Source: Planctomycetaceae bacterium
GTDB lineage: Bacteria; Planctomycetota; Planctomycetia; Pirellulales; Pirellulaceae
NCBI GenBank assembly: GCA_002685655.1
Contig: NYXM01000113.1
Location: 1-32,491, forward strand
Length of the DNA: 32,491 nt
Reading direction: 5' to 3'
In this document: one piece after another, positions 8,188 through 17,500 of the stretch
Layout of the letters: each line of letters starts with the position of its first letter
Position numbering within the stretch: the stretch's first letter is position 1
Notes under the pieces: generated by a model
What the model was told of the DNA's origin: nothing
Databases searched by the model: none
The model's input: only the letters and a program-made list of their open reading frames with translations
Made by a program: the position numbers and the translations under genes

Positions 8188-8853
8188 TCAAAAATGTCCC
8201 TCTTCGGCCGACAAGCGTCTGTAATCATCGACCGTGTCTAGATCGTCCAGGATTGACGGCTGGTTCACAGCAACCTCGCGAGTCGGCTTCCGCGCCAACA
8301 ACACGTTTACCCCTTCGTCTTCGTTCAACCTGGCAACATCTTGTGCTAACGGCCAGGGAAAGAGTACAGGATGCCCTCGCTTCACACCGGTGGGCTGCCG
8401 TGATGGGCCATGCGCGAGCGTGGCGTGCGTGGGTACCAGAATCGCCTGATTTGACCCACTGTGCTCGTCAAGCAGCGTATCAATCACCTCGGATGAAAGG
8501 CGTGGCATGTCTGCGGGTGCCAGGAGCCACGCTGCGTCGCCGCGAGGATGAAATCGCGTCGTGATTGCGTCCAGGGCCGCCATCACCGAATCCTTCATTT
8601 CCGGCGGCGGCGGCTCGGGCACCACGACGATCGCACCCGCCCGTTGGCAGAGCCCCGCAAGCTCCGAGTCATCAGATCGCACGACGGCCACAACGTGGTC
8701 GACCCCACTGCGCCGCCAGGCCGCAACGACTTGTTCGATCACCGTCATCGCGCCCCACAGCATCTTTAACTTCGGCTGTCCCATGCGTCGACTACGCCCG
8801 GCGGCCGGGATGATGCCAAATGACTGAAAAGCGTGGACGCATGGTTCGGCCAT
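8188..8853 (-). CDS. MocA-like NTP transferase (molybdenum cofactor cytidylyltransferase family)
   Basis: This 221-residue nucleotidyltransferase of the GT-A fold resembles MocA/CoxC-type proteins that attach CMP to molybdopterin or otherwise finish the cofactor of molybdenum hydroxylases. Visible motifs are the nucleotide-binding IIPAAGRSRRMGQPKL near the N-terminus, the metal-binding APADMP block and the substrate-side GHPVLFP block. ATG at 8853 is chosen because GGAGG lies five bases upstream. The frame extends further (ATGs at 8919 and 8889, TTG at 8952), but the extension lacks family similarity. It is the next gene after XdhC on the same strand, a pairing that supports a role in molybdoenzyme maturation. 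MobA-like guanylyltransferase activity is the main alternative. Confidence 0.85.
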   Translation of the reverse strand: MAEPCVHAFQSFGIIPAAGRSRRMGQPKLKMLWGAMTVIEQVVAAWRRSGVDHVVAVVRSDDSELAGLCQRAGAIVVVPEPPPPEMKDSVMAALDAITTRFHPRGDAAWLLAPADMPRLSSEVIDTLLDEHSGSNQAILVPTHATLAHGPSRQPTGVKRGHPVLFPWPLAQDVARLNEDEGVNVLLARKPTREVAVNQPSILDDLDTVDDYRRLSAEEGHF

Positions 8854-9000
8854 CACGGCCTCCAGTTGCTGGTTGCCACCACGTACCATCAAAAGGTAGC
8901 CATCACGTTTTGTCATCATGGCCAAGCACGCGGGAAGTTGTGCCTGTGACAATGCTATTCTAGTGTGCCATCGTCATTAAGCAGTGTTCGATCTTTTATT

Positions 9001-9027
9001 GTCGTCTTTCGCGGAGCGAAAGGCGAC
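9001..9027. repeat. 12-bp hairpin with GGA loop (REP-like palindrome)
   Basis: GTCGTCTTTCGC (9001-9012), loop GGA and GCGAAAGGCGAC (9016-9027) form a 12-bp stem with a single T-G pair on the plus strand. It lies in the 258-bp spacer between xdhC and the MocA-like gene. No U-run follows on the minus strand, so a simple intrinsic terminator is unlikely. Its compact palindromic form is like repetitive extragenic palindromes; only one copy is present here. Confidence 0.55.
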
Positions 9028-9111
9028 GATCGGACAGTAATTCCTCGAACGATCCTAACTGCCTCGTCACGGCGGAGCGTGGCAGCTACATTCAAAAGCG
9101 GCGGTGTCCAA

Positions 9112-10206
9112 CTAAGTCTCGCAACCGAGACCTTGCACATCGACCGCTGTGGGACGGCCGGGGACCTGACCGTTGCGATTTCGGTGTGACACCAATTCCG
9201 CACAAATACTGACTGCAATCTCCGGAACCGTCTGCGATCCAATCTCGATTCCCAATGGCGCATACACACGAGCCAGTGATTCGGTAGAAATACCCTCGTC
9301 AATCAAGTCGTCAAAGATCAACTTGATCTTCCGACGACTGCCAATCAAGCCAACGTAACGTGCGCCGCGTTGAGCCAAGTGGTATAGCGCACGCTGATCG
9401 TGGTTGTGGCCACGCGTCACGATCAGACAATAGGTGTCAGACGTGATCTCCAGTTCCGGCAGGACCTGTTCAATATCCGCAGCAATGCGACGTTGGGCGA
9501 AAGGAAATCGTTCGGCCGACGTAAACTCCTGTCGGTCGTCGACCACCCAGATATCGAACTCCAGTTCCGCTGCCAATCGGGCCACGGCCTGGCCAACATG
9601 ACCACCACCAACAATCACCAGTCGACAGCGAGGCTGCACCGTCAGGTAGGCGACGCCATGCGCGGCATACGGACGCGACCGCGTCGCAAGCGGCCGCAAG
9701 CCCGCCGCGACTTGCTCCGGCAGATCGTCGATCGAGGCGTGCAGCGCAACGGCGGGTTTATCGTGCTGGTCAAACAGATACGAAGCCGTTTCGACCAAGC
9801 CGCTCGCCTCCCCATCAAAAACAATCGCTTCGGTAAATCCCGCACCTCGTTCCACTAACTCGGACAGTTGCTGAAAATATTCCGGTGCCGTACTGGCTTG
9901 AATGGGTTCGATCAAGATACTCATCCGGCCACCGCAAATGAGTCCGTCGTCCCAACCATAATCGCTATTCAGCTGAAACGTGGCGACCTTCGCGGTTTCA
10001 TCCTGGAGCACTACCAGCGCCCGTCGTTTGACTTCCGCTTCCACACAGCCGCCGCCAAGCGTCCCGGCCTGCGAGCCATCGGAAAACACCAGCATCAAAG
10101 CACCAGCCTTTTGCGGCGTCGATCCACGTGTCTCGACAAGTCGACAATAAGCGACCGGCCGACCGGCCTGGAGCGCTTCGATAAGTTGGCAAACAACATC
10201 ACGCAT
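9112..10206 (-). CDS. xdhC: XdhC/CoxI family protein
   Basis: This 364-residue protein of the XdhC family binds molybdenum cofactor, protects it during sulfuration and delivers it to xanthine dehydrogenase or related hydroxylases. The N-terminal XdhC/CoxI domain shows the VETRGSTPQKAGALM and GTLGGGCVEAEV blocks (about residues 24-57). The C-terminal Rossmann-type domain shows VIVGGGHVGQAVARLA near residue 200 and VTRGHNHDQRAL and GLIGSRRK later. The start is ATG; no strong Shine-Dalgarno is seen. The MocA-like gene follows on the same strand. No xanthine or CO dehydrogenase structural gene is in the window, so the client enzyme is unknown. Confidence 0.93.
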   Translation of the reverse strand: MRDVVCQLIEALQAGRPVAYCRLVETRGSTPQKAGALMLVFSDGSQAGTLGGGCVEAEVKRRALVVLQDETAKVATFQLNSDYGWDDGLICGGRMSILIEPIQASTAPEYFQQLSELVERGAGFTEAIVFDGEASGLVETASYLFDQHDKPAVALHASIDDLPEQVAAGLRPLATRSRPYAAHGVAYLTVQPRCRLVIVGGGHVGQAVARLAAELEFDIWVVDDRQEFTSAERFPFAQRRIAADIEQVLPELEITSDTYCLIVTRGHNHDQRALYHLAQRGARYVGLIGSRRKIKLIFDDLIDEGISTESLARVYAPLGIEIGSQTVPEIAVSICAELVSHRNRNGQVPGRPTAVDVQGLGCET

Positions 10207-10280
10207 ACGTACAGCTCGTCTTTCCCAAAAAGAGGATCATCTCAGCAAATATGGCCACTAGACCTAGCCAGAGCCACTGA

Positions 10281-10589
10281 TCAGGCCGGATGTAAGACGC
10301 GCAACGTCGTCTTCACGACCATCCCTTTGACTTTTTCACGGTACGTCACCATGTGAGGCGCGACAAGATGGGCCTGCAACGCCTTCAGACTCTCCCAGCT
10401 CTCCACAACCGTCAGGCAATTACCACGGGCGGGTGGCTGAGCAGTCAGTTCGGTCTGCAGATCGATCGTTGGGGAATACTCCAAGCAACCCTCTTCCGCC
10501 AAAACGTTGGGGACATTGGCCCGAAAATGGGTCACAAAGTCGTCGCGACTACCATCGACCAATTCAATTTCTGCGATTACGTAAATCAT
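10281..10589 (-). CDS. ABM-domain protein (putative quinol monooxygenase type)
   Basis: This 102-residue protein has the antibiotic-biosynthesis-monooxygenase fold, the small dimeric ferredoxin-like barrel of YgiN-type proteins. It opens with MIYVIAEIEL, continues with a helix containing FRANVPNVLAEEGCLEY and ends with VVESWESLKALQAHLVAPHM, the usual order of family blocks. ATG at 10589 is supported by AGGAGA nine bases upstream; the frame extends to 10658, but that extension is Arg/Phe-rich and unlike the family. It lies 74 bp upstream of xdhC on the same strand and may share its transcript. Substrate cannot be predicted; many members act on quinols or have no known activity. Confidence 0.85.
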   Translation of the reverse strand: MIYVIAEIELVDGSRDDFVTHFRANVPNVLAEEGCLEYSPTIDLQTELTAQPPARGNCLTVVESWESLKALQAHLVAPHMVTYREKVKGMVVKTTLRVLHPA

Positions 10590-10969
10590 CGAAGCGAATC
10601 TCCTGCTACCATTTCGTCTCGAACGATTCATTCTGAACCGTGGCGCGAACAAAAACAACGGCCCGATTCAAGACACCCATCTCCGCCAGCCACGCCTGGT
10701 CGCTTCACAAACAGTCGGGTTACTCGTGCAGCGGTTGACTGATGCGACCGTCTAAAACCGTGGAATGGACCGATTTCAGCGGGCTGGCTCACCAAAACGT
10801 AAGCTTCATCACAAACCGTCAGACCGAATTGCGATATCCTGCAACATCGATACGATATGAATGTTCGCCATTGACGTTCGCCAACGGATCGGTGTTAGTC
10901 ACGTTTGTGTCGCTCCGTTGAACGTCAGTGCTGGTTTGGAATTCTCTGGTTTGCAAGGAGCAGTTGTCG
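10590..10969. other. Divergent spacer between ABM gene and arsM-like gene
   Basis: These 380 bp separate two divergent genes. I see no convincing protein-coding or RNA gene. The part nearest the arsM-like gene holds a short direct repeat described separately, and AAGGAG at 10955-10960 is the ribosome binding site of that gene. The central part shows no repeat or strong hairpin. Confidence 0.6.
10863..10883 (+). promoter_or_regulatory. Direct repeat GTTCGCCA x2 around a TTGACG hexamer
   Basis: Two exact copies of GTTCGCCA (10863-10870 and 10876-10883) are 13 bp apart, and TTGACG (10871-10876) lies at their junction and could serve as a -35 element. The matching -10 region about 17 bp downstream (TGTTAG) is poor. 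The site is about 90 bp upstream of the arsM-like start, so it is a candidate regulator-binding site; the evidence is only positional. Confidence 0.25.
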
Positions 10970-12154
10970 ATGAGCGGTACGATGGGACAGGGAAAAGAAA
11001 CGGGATTGAACATCGAACACGCGGTCGGGCAGCGATATTCTGCCGCTTCACAGGCCTCCGAACCAGCTTTGTGTTGCCCCGTTCAATACGACACCAGTCT
11101 CCTAAAAGTGCTGCCCCAAGAGCTGATTGACCGTGACTACGGGTGTGGGGATCCGTCTCGCTATGTGCAAACAGGCGAAGTTGTCTTGGACTTGGGATCG
11201 GGTGGCGGGAAGATCTGCTACATCGCGTCACAAGTGGTTGGCGAAAAGGGAAGTGTGATCGGCGTCGACATGAACAGCGACATGTTGGCTTTGGCTCACC
11301 AGTATCAACAGGAAATCGGCGATCGTATCGGTTGGCATAACGTCAGATTCCATAGGGGCCGGATTCAGGATCTGGCGCTTGATCTGGACAAGTTCGAGTC
11401 CTTCCTCGCCAGCCAGCCAATCGCCACAACCAACGACTGGCTTGGCGCGCAAGACCATGCGCAGCGACTGCGCACGGAACAGCCGATGGTGGAGAGCGAT
11501 TCGGTCGACGTGGTGCTTTCGAATTGTGTCCTGAACCTGGTTAGCCCACGCGAACGGCAACGGCTGTTTGCTGAAGTCTTCCGCGTCCTCCATCCGGGCG
11601 GCCGCGCTGTCATTAGCGACATCGTTTGCGACGAGCCCGTTCCAGAGCGGCTACAGAACGATCCGACCTTGTGGAGTGGCTGCATCAGCGGAGCGCATCA
11701 GGAGGCTGAGTTCCTCGTCCAGTTCCAGCAAGCAGGCTTTTACGGAATTGAAATCGTCGAGCGACAGGTCGAACCATGGGCCACGGTCGAGGGCATCGAG
11801 TTTCGCAGCATCACGGTTCGCGCCTTCAAAGGAAAAGAGGGGCCGTGCCAGGATCATAAGCAAGCCGTCATCTACCGGGGCCCCTGGAAAAGCGTTACCG
11901 ACGATGATGGCCATCTGCTGCGTCGGGGTGTGCGGACTGCCGTTTGCAAGAAAACATTCGACATCTATACCAATGCGCCTTACGCGGAACACTTCTGCGC
12001 CCTCTCGCCCTACACGCAGGTCAACGCAGACACGGCCGAACCATTCGACTGCCGGCAAGATGCGATCCGTGATCCGCGCGAAACTAAGGGAACCGGTTTC
12101 ATCAAGACCGAATTGCCCACTACCGATTGCTGTGGGCCGGATTCCTGTTGTTGA
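10970..12154 (+). CDS. ArsM-like SAM-dependent methyltransferase, Cys-rich
   Basis: This 394-residue class-I methyltransferase uses SAM; the SAM-binding motif is VLDLGSGGGK followed by GVDMNSDML. Features shared with arsenite methyltransferases are an N-terminal CC pair, YGCGDP before motif I, SNCVLNLV and a GCISGA block, matching the places of the As(III)-binding cysteines in ArsM. It differs by an extra segment of about 40 residues before the SNC motif and by a C-terminal extension of about 110 residues that includes YRGPWKSVTDDDGH and ends in CCGPDSCC. The start ATG has AAGGAG nine bases upstream; a GTG at 10928 is less likely. Arsenic methylation is the best guess, but another thiophilic substrate is possible. 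No arsR or other ars gene is adjacent. Confidence 0.75.
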   Translation: MSGTMGQGKETGLNIEHAVGQRYSAASQASEPALCCPVQYDTSLLKVLPQELIDRDYGCGDPSRYVQTGEVVLDLGSGGGKICYIASQVVGEKGSVIGVDMNSDMLALAHQYQQEIGDRIGWHNVRFHRGRIQDLALDLDKFESFLASQPIATTNDWLGAQDHAQRLRTEQPMVESDSVDVVLSNCVLNLVSPRERQRLFAEVFRVLHPGGRAVISDIVCDEPVPERLQNDPTLWSGCISGAHQEAEFLVQFQQAGFYGIEIVERQVEPWATVEGIEFRSITVRAFKGKEGPCQDHKQAVIYRGPWKSVTDDDGHLLRRGVRTAVCKKTFDIYTNAPYAEHFCALSPYTQVNADTAEPFDCRQDAIRDPRETKGTGFIKTELPTTDCCGPDSCC

Positions 12155-12159
12155 CCGCA

Positions 12160-13488
12160 TTAAAAGCGCGTCAATCGTTTCATCACGTCGCCCAGAACCA
12201 GTTCGGCGTCGCCGGTCATTGGCGATTGATTGAAGCTCAGATGGCTGAAGTGGCGAACCACAGTATCCTCCACACCTTCCAAACGACCGCGTTTTAAAGC
12301 CACCGCACCGTCACCCCGTCCATCGATCACTTCGTCTAGATCCGCCAACCACTCGTCCACGCGGCTGCCAAAAAACTGAACCCAACGACTCGACTCGCCG
12401 GCCTTACCTAGCATCCGGCGGGCCGAAGCCAACTCGCCCGCCTTCAGTTGTGCAGTATCGCCCAAGAACACTGAGTAACGAACCTGCGGATTGCGGCGCC
12501 GAGCGTTCAATGCGGTCAAGAATGGTGACCCCGGCTGCAAATCGATTTGGGCGTCTGCCAGCCCGTCTTCGATCGCCGCAGTTGTCCAGCGAGCACGATC
12601 ACGTCGAGCCGCGCCGAGGACCGACTCGCAAAGATCGAGACCGAAGCCAAATTCGGCGAGCACCGAGCCATGATTCGGTGGTGAGATCATGATCAACTGA
12701 TCGACGTTGCCGGGATTCAATCTCGGATCCTCCACTACGGCCCGAGCGACAAGACCACCCATGGAGTGAGCGAGCAACGTCACACGCCGATCCGGATGCG
12801 TCTTGCGAAAATCACGCAGTTCGCGCGCCAACAACGCGGCCGAGTCTTGGATGGGTTGATCGTTGGGGTAGTCAAAAACCCCACACGGCAAGCCCGCTGC
12901 ACGTGGACGAACCAACAAGTTCGCCATGTGGTTACCGCTGGACTGCAGCCCGTGAACTAACAGGACCACCGGCTGATCAGACGCAGTTCGTTGCCACTCG
13001 CGATCGAAGCGTAGACCGTAGGGCCTCGCGACCTTGATCCTGGCTTTGACCGTATTACGCAATCGTCGCGTGATCTCCCGATGCGATGCCAAAAGTGCTT
13101 TGCGATCCAATCGAATCTGCAACTGAGATGGCTCGCCAGACACCGGAACCTCCGTGATGCGGAAGCGGATGTCCGGCGCAAACGCTGCATTCATCGCCGC
13201 CAGGATCGGTCGCGTAAACGGGCTGTCGATGGGAAACGCACCGCGCGAACCAAAATCCTCAAGCGCCCGATCGTCAAAGCCTCGAGCACGCGACACGCCT
13301 CGGAAAATGTCAGTCCAGGAAACCAATCCGTCTCGTGAGGGCACATTGATCGTGGTGACAAAAGCCTCGCGGTCATGAATCACCTGAATTGACGCAACTT
13401 CATTCTCGCCGTACGCAACCGTCGACAGAAAGCAGTATCCGACAACTGCCGTCAGCAGTGCAACAATGCGCTTCGTTCGGCAATCCAT
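12160..13488 (-). CDS. Secreted alpha/beta hydrolase (lipase/esterase-like)
   Basis: This 442-residue protein has a signal peptide (basic start, hydrophobic core, cleavage near the AYGEN region at about residue 26). The hydrolase core begins with LLVHGLQSSGNHM, the oxyanion-hole region. It contains the nucleophile elbow AHSMGG (Ser) with ARAVV after it, then ISPPNHGSVLAEFG, typical of triacylglycerol lipase-like and PGAP1-like hydrolases. A late RHFSHLSF region probably carries the catalytic His. About 170 residues precede the core, with no domain I recognise. ATG at 13488 is chosen because AGGAGG sits five bases upstream, the strongest ribosome binding site in the window. It converges on the arsM-like gene with only 5 bp between. 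Substrate unknown. Confidence 0.85.
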   Translation of the reverse strand: MDCRTKRIVALLTAVVGYCFLSTVAYGENEVASIQVIHDREAFVTTINVPSRDGLVSWTDIFRGVSRARGFDDRALEDFGSRGAFPIDSPFTRPILAAMNAAFAPDIRFRITEVPVSGEPSQLQIRLDRKALLASHREITRRLRNTVKARIKVARPYGLRFDREWQRTASDQPVVLLVHGLQSSGNHMANLLVRPRAAGLPCGVFDYPNDQPIQDSAALLARELRDFRKTHPDRRVTLLAHSMGGLVARAVVEDPRLNPGNVDQLIMISPPNHGSVLAEFGFGLDLCESVLGAARRDRARWTTAAIEDGLADAQIDLQPGSPFLTALNARRRNPQVRYSVFLGDTAQLKAGELASARRMLGKAGESSRWVQFFGSRVDEWLADLDEVIDGRGDGAVALKRGRLEGVEDTVVRHFSHLSFNQSPMTGDAELVLGDVMKRLTRF

Positions 13489-13843
13489 CACATCCTCCTG
13501 TGCAAGTCGCCCATCGATTGATTCCCGACAATTCTATTGCGCGGCAGCAAACAGGCAAATGCAGATTGGGCGGACGAATCGAGTTTGTGGCGCTAAAATG
13601 CGAGCTCATCGTGAATCTTCTAAGAAAAAACCGTGCCGCCGAGCCGGACATCCTCCGGCCCTCTCCCTCCATTGGAGCCGGCCAAGCGAGCACGGGGAAT
13701 CGAAGACGTTGAAGCCCAGACGAGCGGTCAGACGTCGCTCGAACCTCAAGTCAATATCGGCTCCAACTCCAGCGTCTCGGCCTCATTGGCTGCGATGGCC
13801 GTGGTTCTTTCCCCGGCAACGCAAAGACCGTGCCAGCCTGGTG

Positions 13844-13862
13844 CCGCGATTCATCATCGCGG
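13844..13862. repeat. 7-bp perfect hairpin
   Basis: CCGCGAT and ATCGCGG flank the 5-base loop TCATC. It has no adjacent U-run and is far from either flanking gene, so a terminator role is not obvious. Confidence 0.5.
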
Positions 13863-14198
13863 AGTTAATCTGGTAGATTGGGCTCCAATCGCAGAGACTA
13901 ATGCCCTCTGGTCGGACGCGGCAGCGGCCTGGGAGAGAGGCCATGGGGAGAGAACCGCAGCAAACCAACGTCATAGAAGCGATACGGTCAATCAGTTCGT
14001 CGGAACAGAACAAGCGACGCTTGGCGGTGCGCGATTGACGCGCCATGGTTGCTTAAACAAGCAGCAATATGGACATCTGCCATGATCGGTTTGCACGCAG
14101 GGCGTACATCAATTCGCCTATCAACGTAGCAGGCTCACCAGGCGCGATCTGTCCGTGGCACGCAGTTTGCATTCGAGCAAGAAATCAAACCCTTACAC

Positions 14199-14220
14199 AA
14201 CGGCTCCCTCTCCAGCCGTT
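14199..14220. repeat. 7-bp hairpin with pyrimidine loop CCCTCTCC
   Basis: AACGGCT (14199-14205) and AGCCGTT (14214-14220) enclose an 8-base CCCTCTCC loop. In a plus-strand RNA the loop would be complementary to Shine-Dalgarno-like purine tracts, a property of some bacterial small RNAs. No promoter or terminator for such an RNA is evident. Confidence 0.45.
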
Positions 14221-14302
14221 GGCAGCTGGCGCGCGCTGCGTGCACTGCGACTTGTGTCCCAACTTGTCCGCACTAGAAGGCTTGTATCTGGTTGTTCTTT
14301 AG

Positions 14303-14408
14303 ATATGAGCCAAGTCTCTAGCGACGGGCACCGACCGCAGGTTGGTCGGGGAGCAGGTCGCCACAATCGAGCGATAGCTCGCGCCGGTCCGAGGCACAGC
14401 CTCGATAG
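14303..14408. repeat. Dispersed structured repeat, copy B (three potential hairpins)
   Basis: This is the second copy of the element at 98-203, in the same orientation, about 86% identical over the 90-base core. Its hairpins are CCGACC/GGTCGG (14331-14348), CGAGC/GCTCG with loop GATA (14368-14381) and CGAGGC/GCCTCG with loop ACA (14390-14404). In the first and third hairpins it has C-G pairs where copy A has T-G pairs, so pairing is preserved by the change. It ends about 100 bp upstream of the nirBD start. Confidence 0.75.
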
Positions 14409-14454
14409 TTGCGTGCGCTGACGGTCACTCGATGTTTCAAGTCAATCCCAAGAG

Positions 14455-14479
14455 CAGCTCGCAATCGTTCGCCGAGCTG
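14455..14479 (+). promoter_or_regulatory. Inverted repeat in the nirBD leader
   Basis: CAGCTCG (14455-14461) and CGAGCTG (14473-14479) form a 7-bp stem with an 11-base loop about 30 bp before the nirBD start codon. It could be a regulator-binding dyad or a leader hairpin. The ribosome binding site GAGG (14501-14504) lies outside it. Confidence 0.35.
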
Positions 14480-14508
14480 TTGCTAGCCCGATAACAGCAA
14501 GAGGACCC

Positions 14509-17500
14509 ATGATCACCAAGAACGCTGAGACGATTGTCGTAATCGGCAACGGAATGGTCGGCCATCGTTTCTGCGAAAAACTCGTCGAATTCGACGAGTC
14601 GAGACATTACCGAATCATCACGTTTTGCGAAGAACCGCGGGCCGCCTACGACCGCGTCGGGCTGACTTCGTTCTTCGCCCATCGCGACGCCGAGAAACTG
14701 ATGTTGGCGAATCTCGAGTGGTACCGGCGCAACGGCGTCGATATTCATATTGGAGATCGAGCCAATCGCATCGACCGAAAGCAACGGATCGTGCACTCAG
14801 ACAATGACCGGTCGATCGCGTACGACCACGTGGTGCTGGCCACAGGCTCATACCCCTTCGTGCCGCCGATCGAAGGCGTCAAGCTGCGCGGCGTCTTTGT
14901 TTATCGGACCATCGAAGACCTGCAACGAATCATGGCGTTCGGGAAAAAGGTCCGGTGCGCTGCCGTGATCGGTGGCGGCCTACTGGGGCTCGAAGCCGCC
15001 AAAGCCACCTACGATTTGGGCCTTGAAACGCATGTGATTGAATTCGCGCCGCGGTTGATGCCCCGACAGGTCGATGATGCCGGTTCGCGACTGCTCGTCC
15101 GCGAAATCGAAAACTTGGGTGTTCGAGTCCACTTGAACAAGGCGACCAAGGAGATTCAGGGTGACGGTCGTGTCCAACGGATGGTCTTCGTGGACGACGA
15201 AGTCCTGGACGTCGACATGATCATTATTTCGGCCGGCATCCGTCCGCGTGATGAACTCGCGCGTGATTGCGGCATTGACGTGGGCCAGCGAGGTGGGGTG
15301 ATCGTCAACGACACCCTGCAAACCTCGGATCCTAGCATCTTCGCCATCGGCGAAGTCGCCTTGCACGACAGTATGATCTACGGCCTGGTCGCACCAGGCT
15401 ACGAGATGGCTGAAATCGTAGCCGGCAATCTCTGCGACCGGCAGATGTCATTCACCAGCAGCGACCTATCGACGAAACTGAAATTGATGGGTGTGGATGT
15501 TGCCAGCTTCGGAGACTACGAAGCCGGCCCCGAACGCGCACAACCGCTGCTCTATGAAGATCCGTTTGGTGGAGTTTACAGGAAGCTGTTGTTCGATCTG
15601 AGCGGGACACGGTTGCTAGGCGGCGTCTTGGTGGGTGATGCCGCGGACTACGCCCTTCTGTCAGCACTGGCCAAGAACCCGGATCCCCTCCCCTGTGCTC
15701 CGGGCATTTTGATCGCCGGAAGCGGCGGCGGCGGTGCGTTGGGTGCGGATTCAATCTCCGATGACGGACAAGTCTGTTCCTGTAACAACGTCACCAAGGG
15801 CCAGATCTGTGCGGCGATTCGCGATAACAACCTCGTGACGCTTGGCGATGTCAAGGCATGTACCCAAGCCGGCACAGGGTGTGGCGGATGCGTGCCTTTG
15901 CTGACTGATATTCTCAACACGGAACTTGTGGCGGCCGGCAAAACGGTCGACATGGACTTGTGCGAACACTTCGCCTACACACGTCAAGAGCTGTTCGAGA
16001 TCGTCCAGGTGAAACAAATCCGAAACTTTGAGGCGTTGATCCACAGCCACGGCAGGGGCGACGGTTGCGAGATTTGCAAGCCCACAGTGACTTCGATCCT
16101 GGCAAGCCTCTGGAACGAACAAATCACCGAACCCACGCATTGGACGTTGCAAGACACCAACGATCGATTTCTGGCCAACGTGCAGCGCGGCGGCCTGTAT
16201 TCCGTAGTTCCTCGAGTGCCCGGCGGTGAGATCACACCCGATAAACTGATAACGCTCGGTCGCGTCGCGAAGAGGTTTGGTCTGTACACCAAAATCACGG
16301 GCGGTCAGCGTGTCGATCTGTTTGGCGCGCAGGTTCAGCAGCTGCCCGCGATCTGGGAAGAACTGGTCAACGCCGGATTCGAAAGTGGCCATGCTTACGG
16401 TAAATCGCTGCGGACGGTAAAGAGCTGCGTTGGGACGACTTGGTGCCGGTACGGTGTCCAGGACTCGGTAGGCTTTGCGATCCGCCTGGAACAACGTTAC
16501 CGAGGCATCCGTTCTCCACACAAAATGAAAATGGCCGTTTCCGGCTGCATTCGGGAATGTGCCGAGGCACAGTGCAAAGATATCGGACTGGTCGCCACGG
16601 AGAACGGCTACAACTTGTACGTCGGTGGAAATGGCGGGGCAAAACCACGACACGCCGAGATGCTGGCCACGGACATCGACGAGGCGACGGCGGTCAAGTA
16701 CATCGACCGGTTCATGATCTACTATATTCGCACGGCCGACAAACTGGCGCGGACGGCTGTTTGGCTTGAGAATTTGGAAGGCGGCATCCAACAGCTGAAG
16801 AACGTCGTGATCGAAGACAGCCTCGGCCTCTGTGAAGAACTCGAAACACAAATGCAGTACCTCGTCGATACTTACAAATGCGAATGGAAGGAGGTCGTCA
16901 ACGATCCCGAAAAATGCAAGTTGTTTCGCCAATTCGTTGACACGGACGAAACCGAGCAAGGCATCGAAGTCGTGGCCGAACGGAATCAACGACGGCCAGC
17001 CGACTGGCCGAAGGACTTCGTGCCAATTTCCGATCTTGGATCGTATGTCGGCGCGCCGGACGGCGGTTTGCCAGGCGGCGCCCTCGATCCACCTCCGCCC
17101 ACTGACGATTCAAATCCGCCACGCCCGTCCCTCAAGAAATGGGTCAACGTCGGCAGAACGGCGGATTTCCCCGAGAATGGTGGTGCCGCGATCAAGTACG
17201 GCAAAGTGCAGATCGCCGTCTTCAACTTCACCAGCCGAGGTCAGTGGTATGCCTGCCAAAACATGTGCCCACACAAGAACGCGTTTGTGCTCTCTCGCGG
17301 CATCGTCGGCAGCGCGGGAGAGGCCCCCAAGATTTCCTGCCCGTTGCACAAAAAGCCCTTCTCGTTGCAAACCGGCGAGTGCCTGTCGGGTGACGACTTT
17401 TCCATCAAGATCTTTCCGGTGAGAATCGATGGCAACGCAGTGTTGGTGGAGTTGCCGCCGCAAATACAGCTGGACGCACTGCTCGCCACGCAACGGCACT

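Larger units (their letters stand above)
13489..14302. other. Palindrome-rich non-coding spacer upstream of nirBD (first 0.8 kb)
   Basis: No frame here has protein-like character, although some stay open. The stretch holds several separate hairpins: GCCGGA/TCCGGC (13643-13659), CCGCGAT/ATCGCGG (13844-13862) and AACGGCT/AGCCGTT with a CCCTCTCC loop (14199-14220). Pyrimidine-rich CCCTCTCCC near 13660 and purine-rich GGGAGAGAGG near 13930 could also pair at long range. Repeat copy B follows directly. Confidence 0.6.

Noticed and set aside
13633..14085. Open 150-codon frame in the spacer before nirBD
   Set aside because: Composition is not protein-like, it spans hairpins, and there is no ribosome binding site or recognisable domain.
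15751..16989. Open 412-codon frame antisense to nirBD
   Set aside because: It is the reverse-strand shadow of a strongly conserved enzyme in high-GC DNA; no domain is recognisable.
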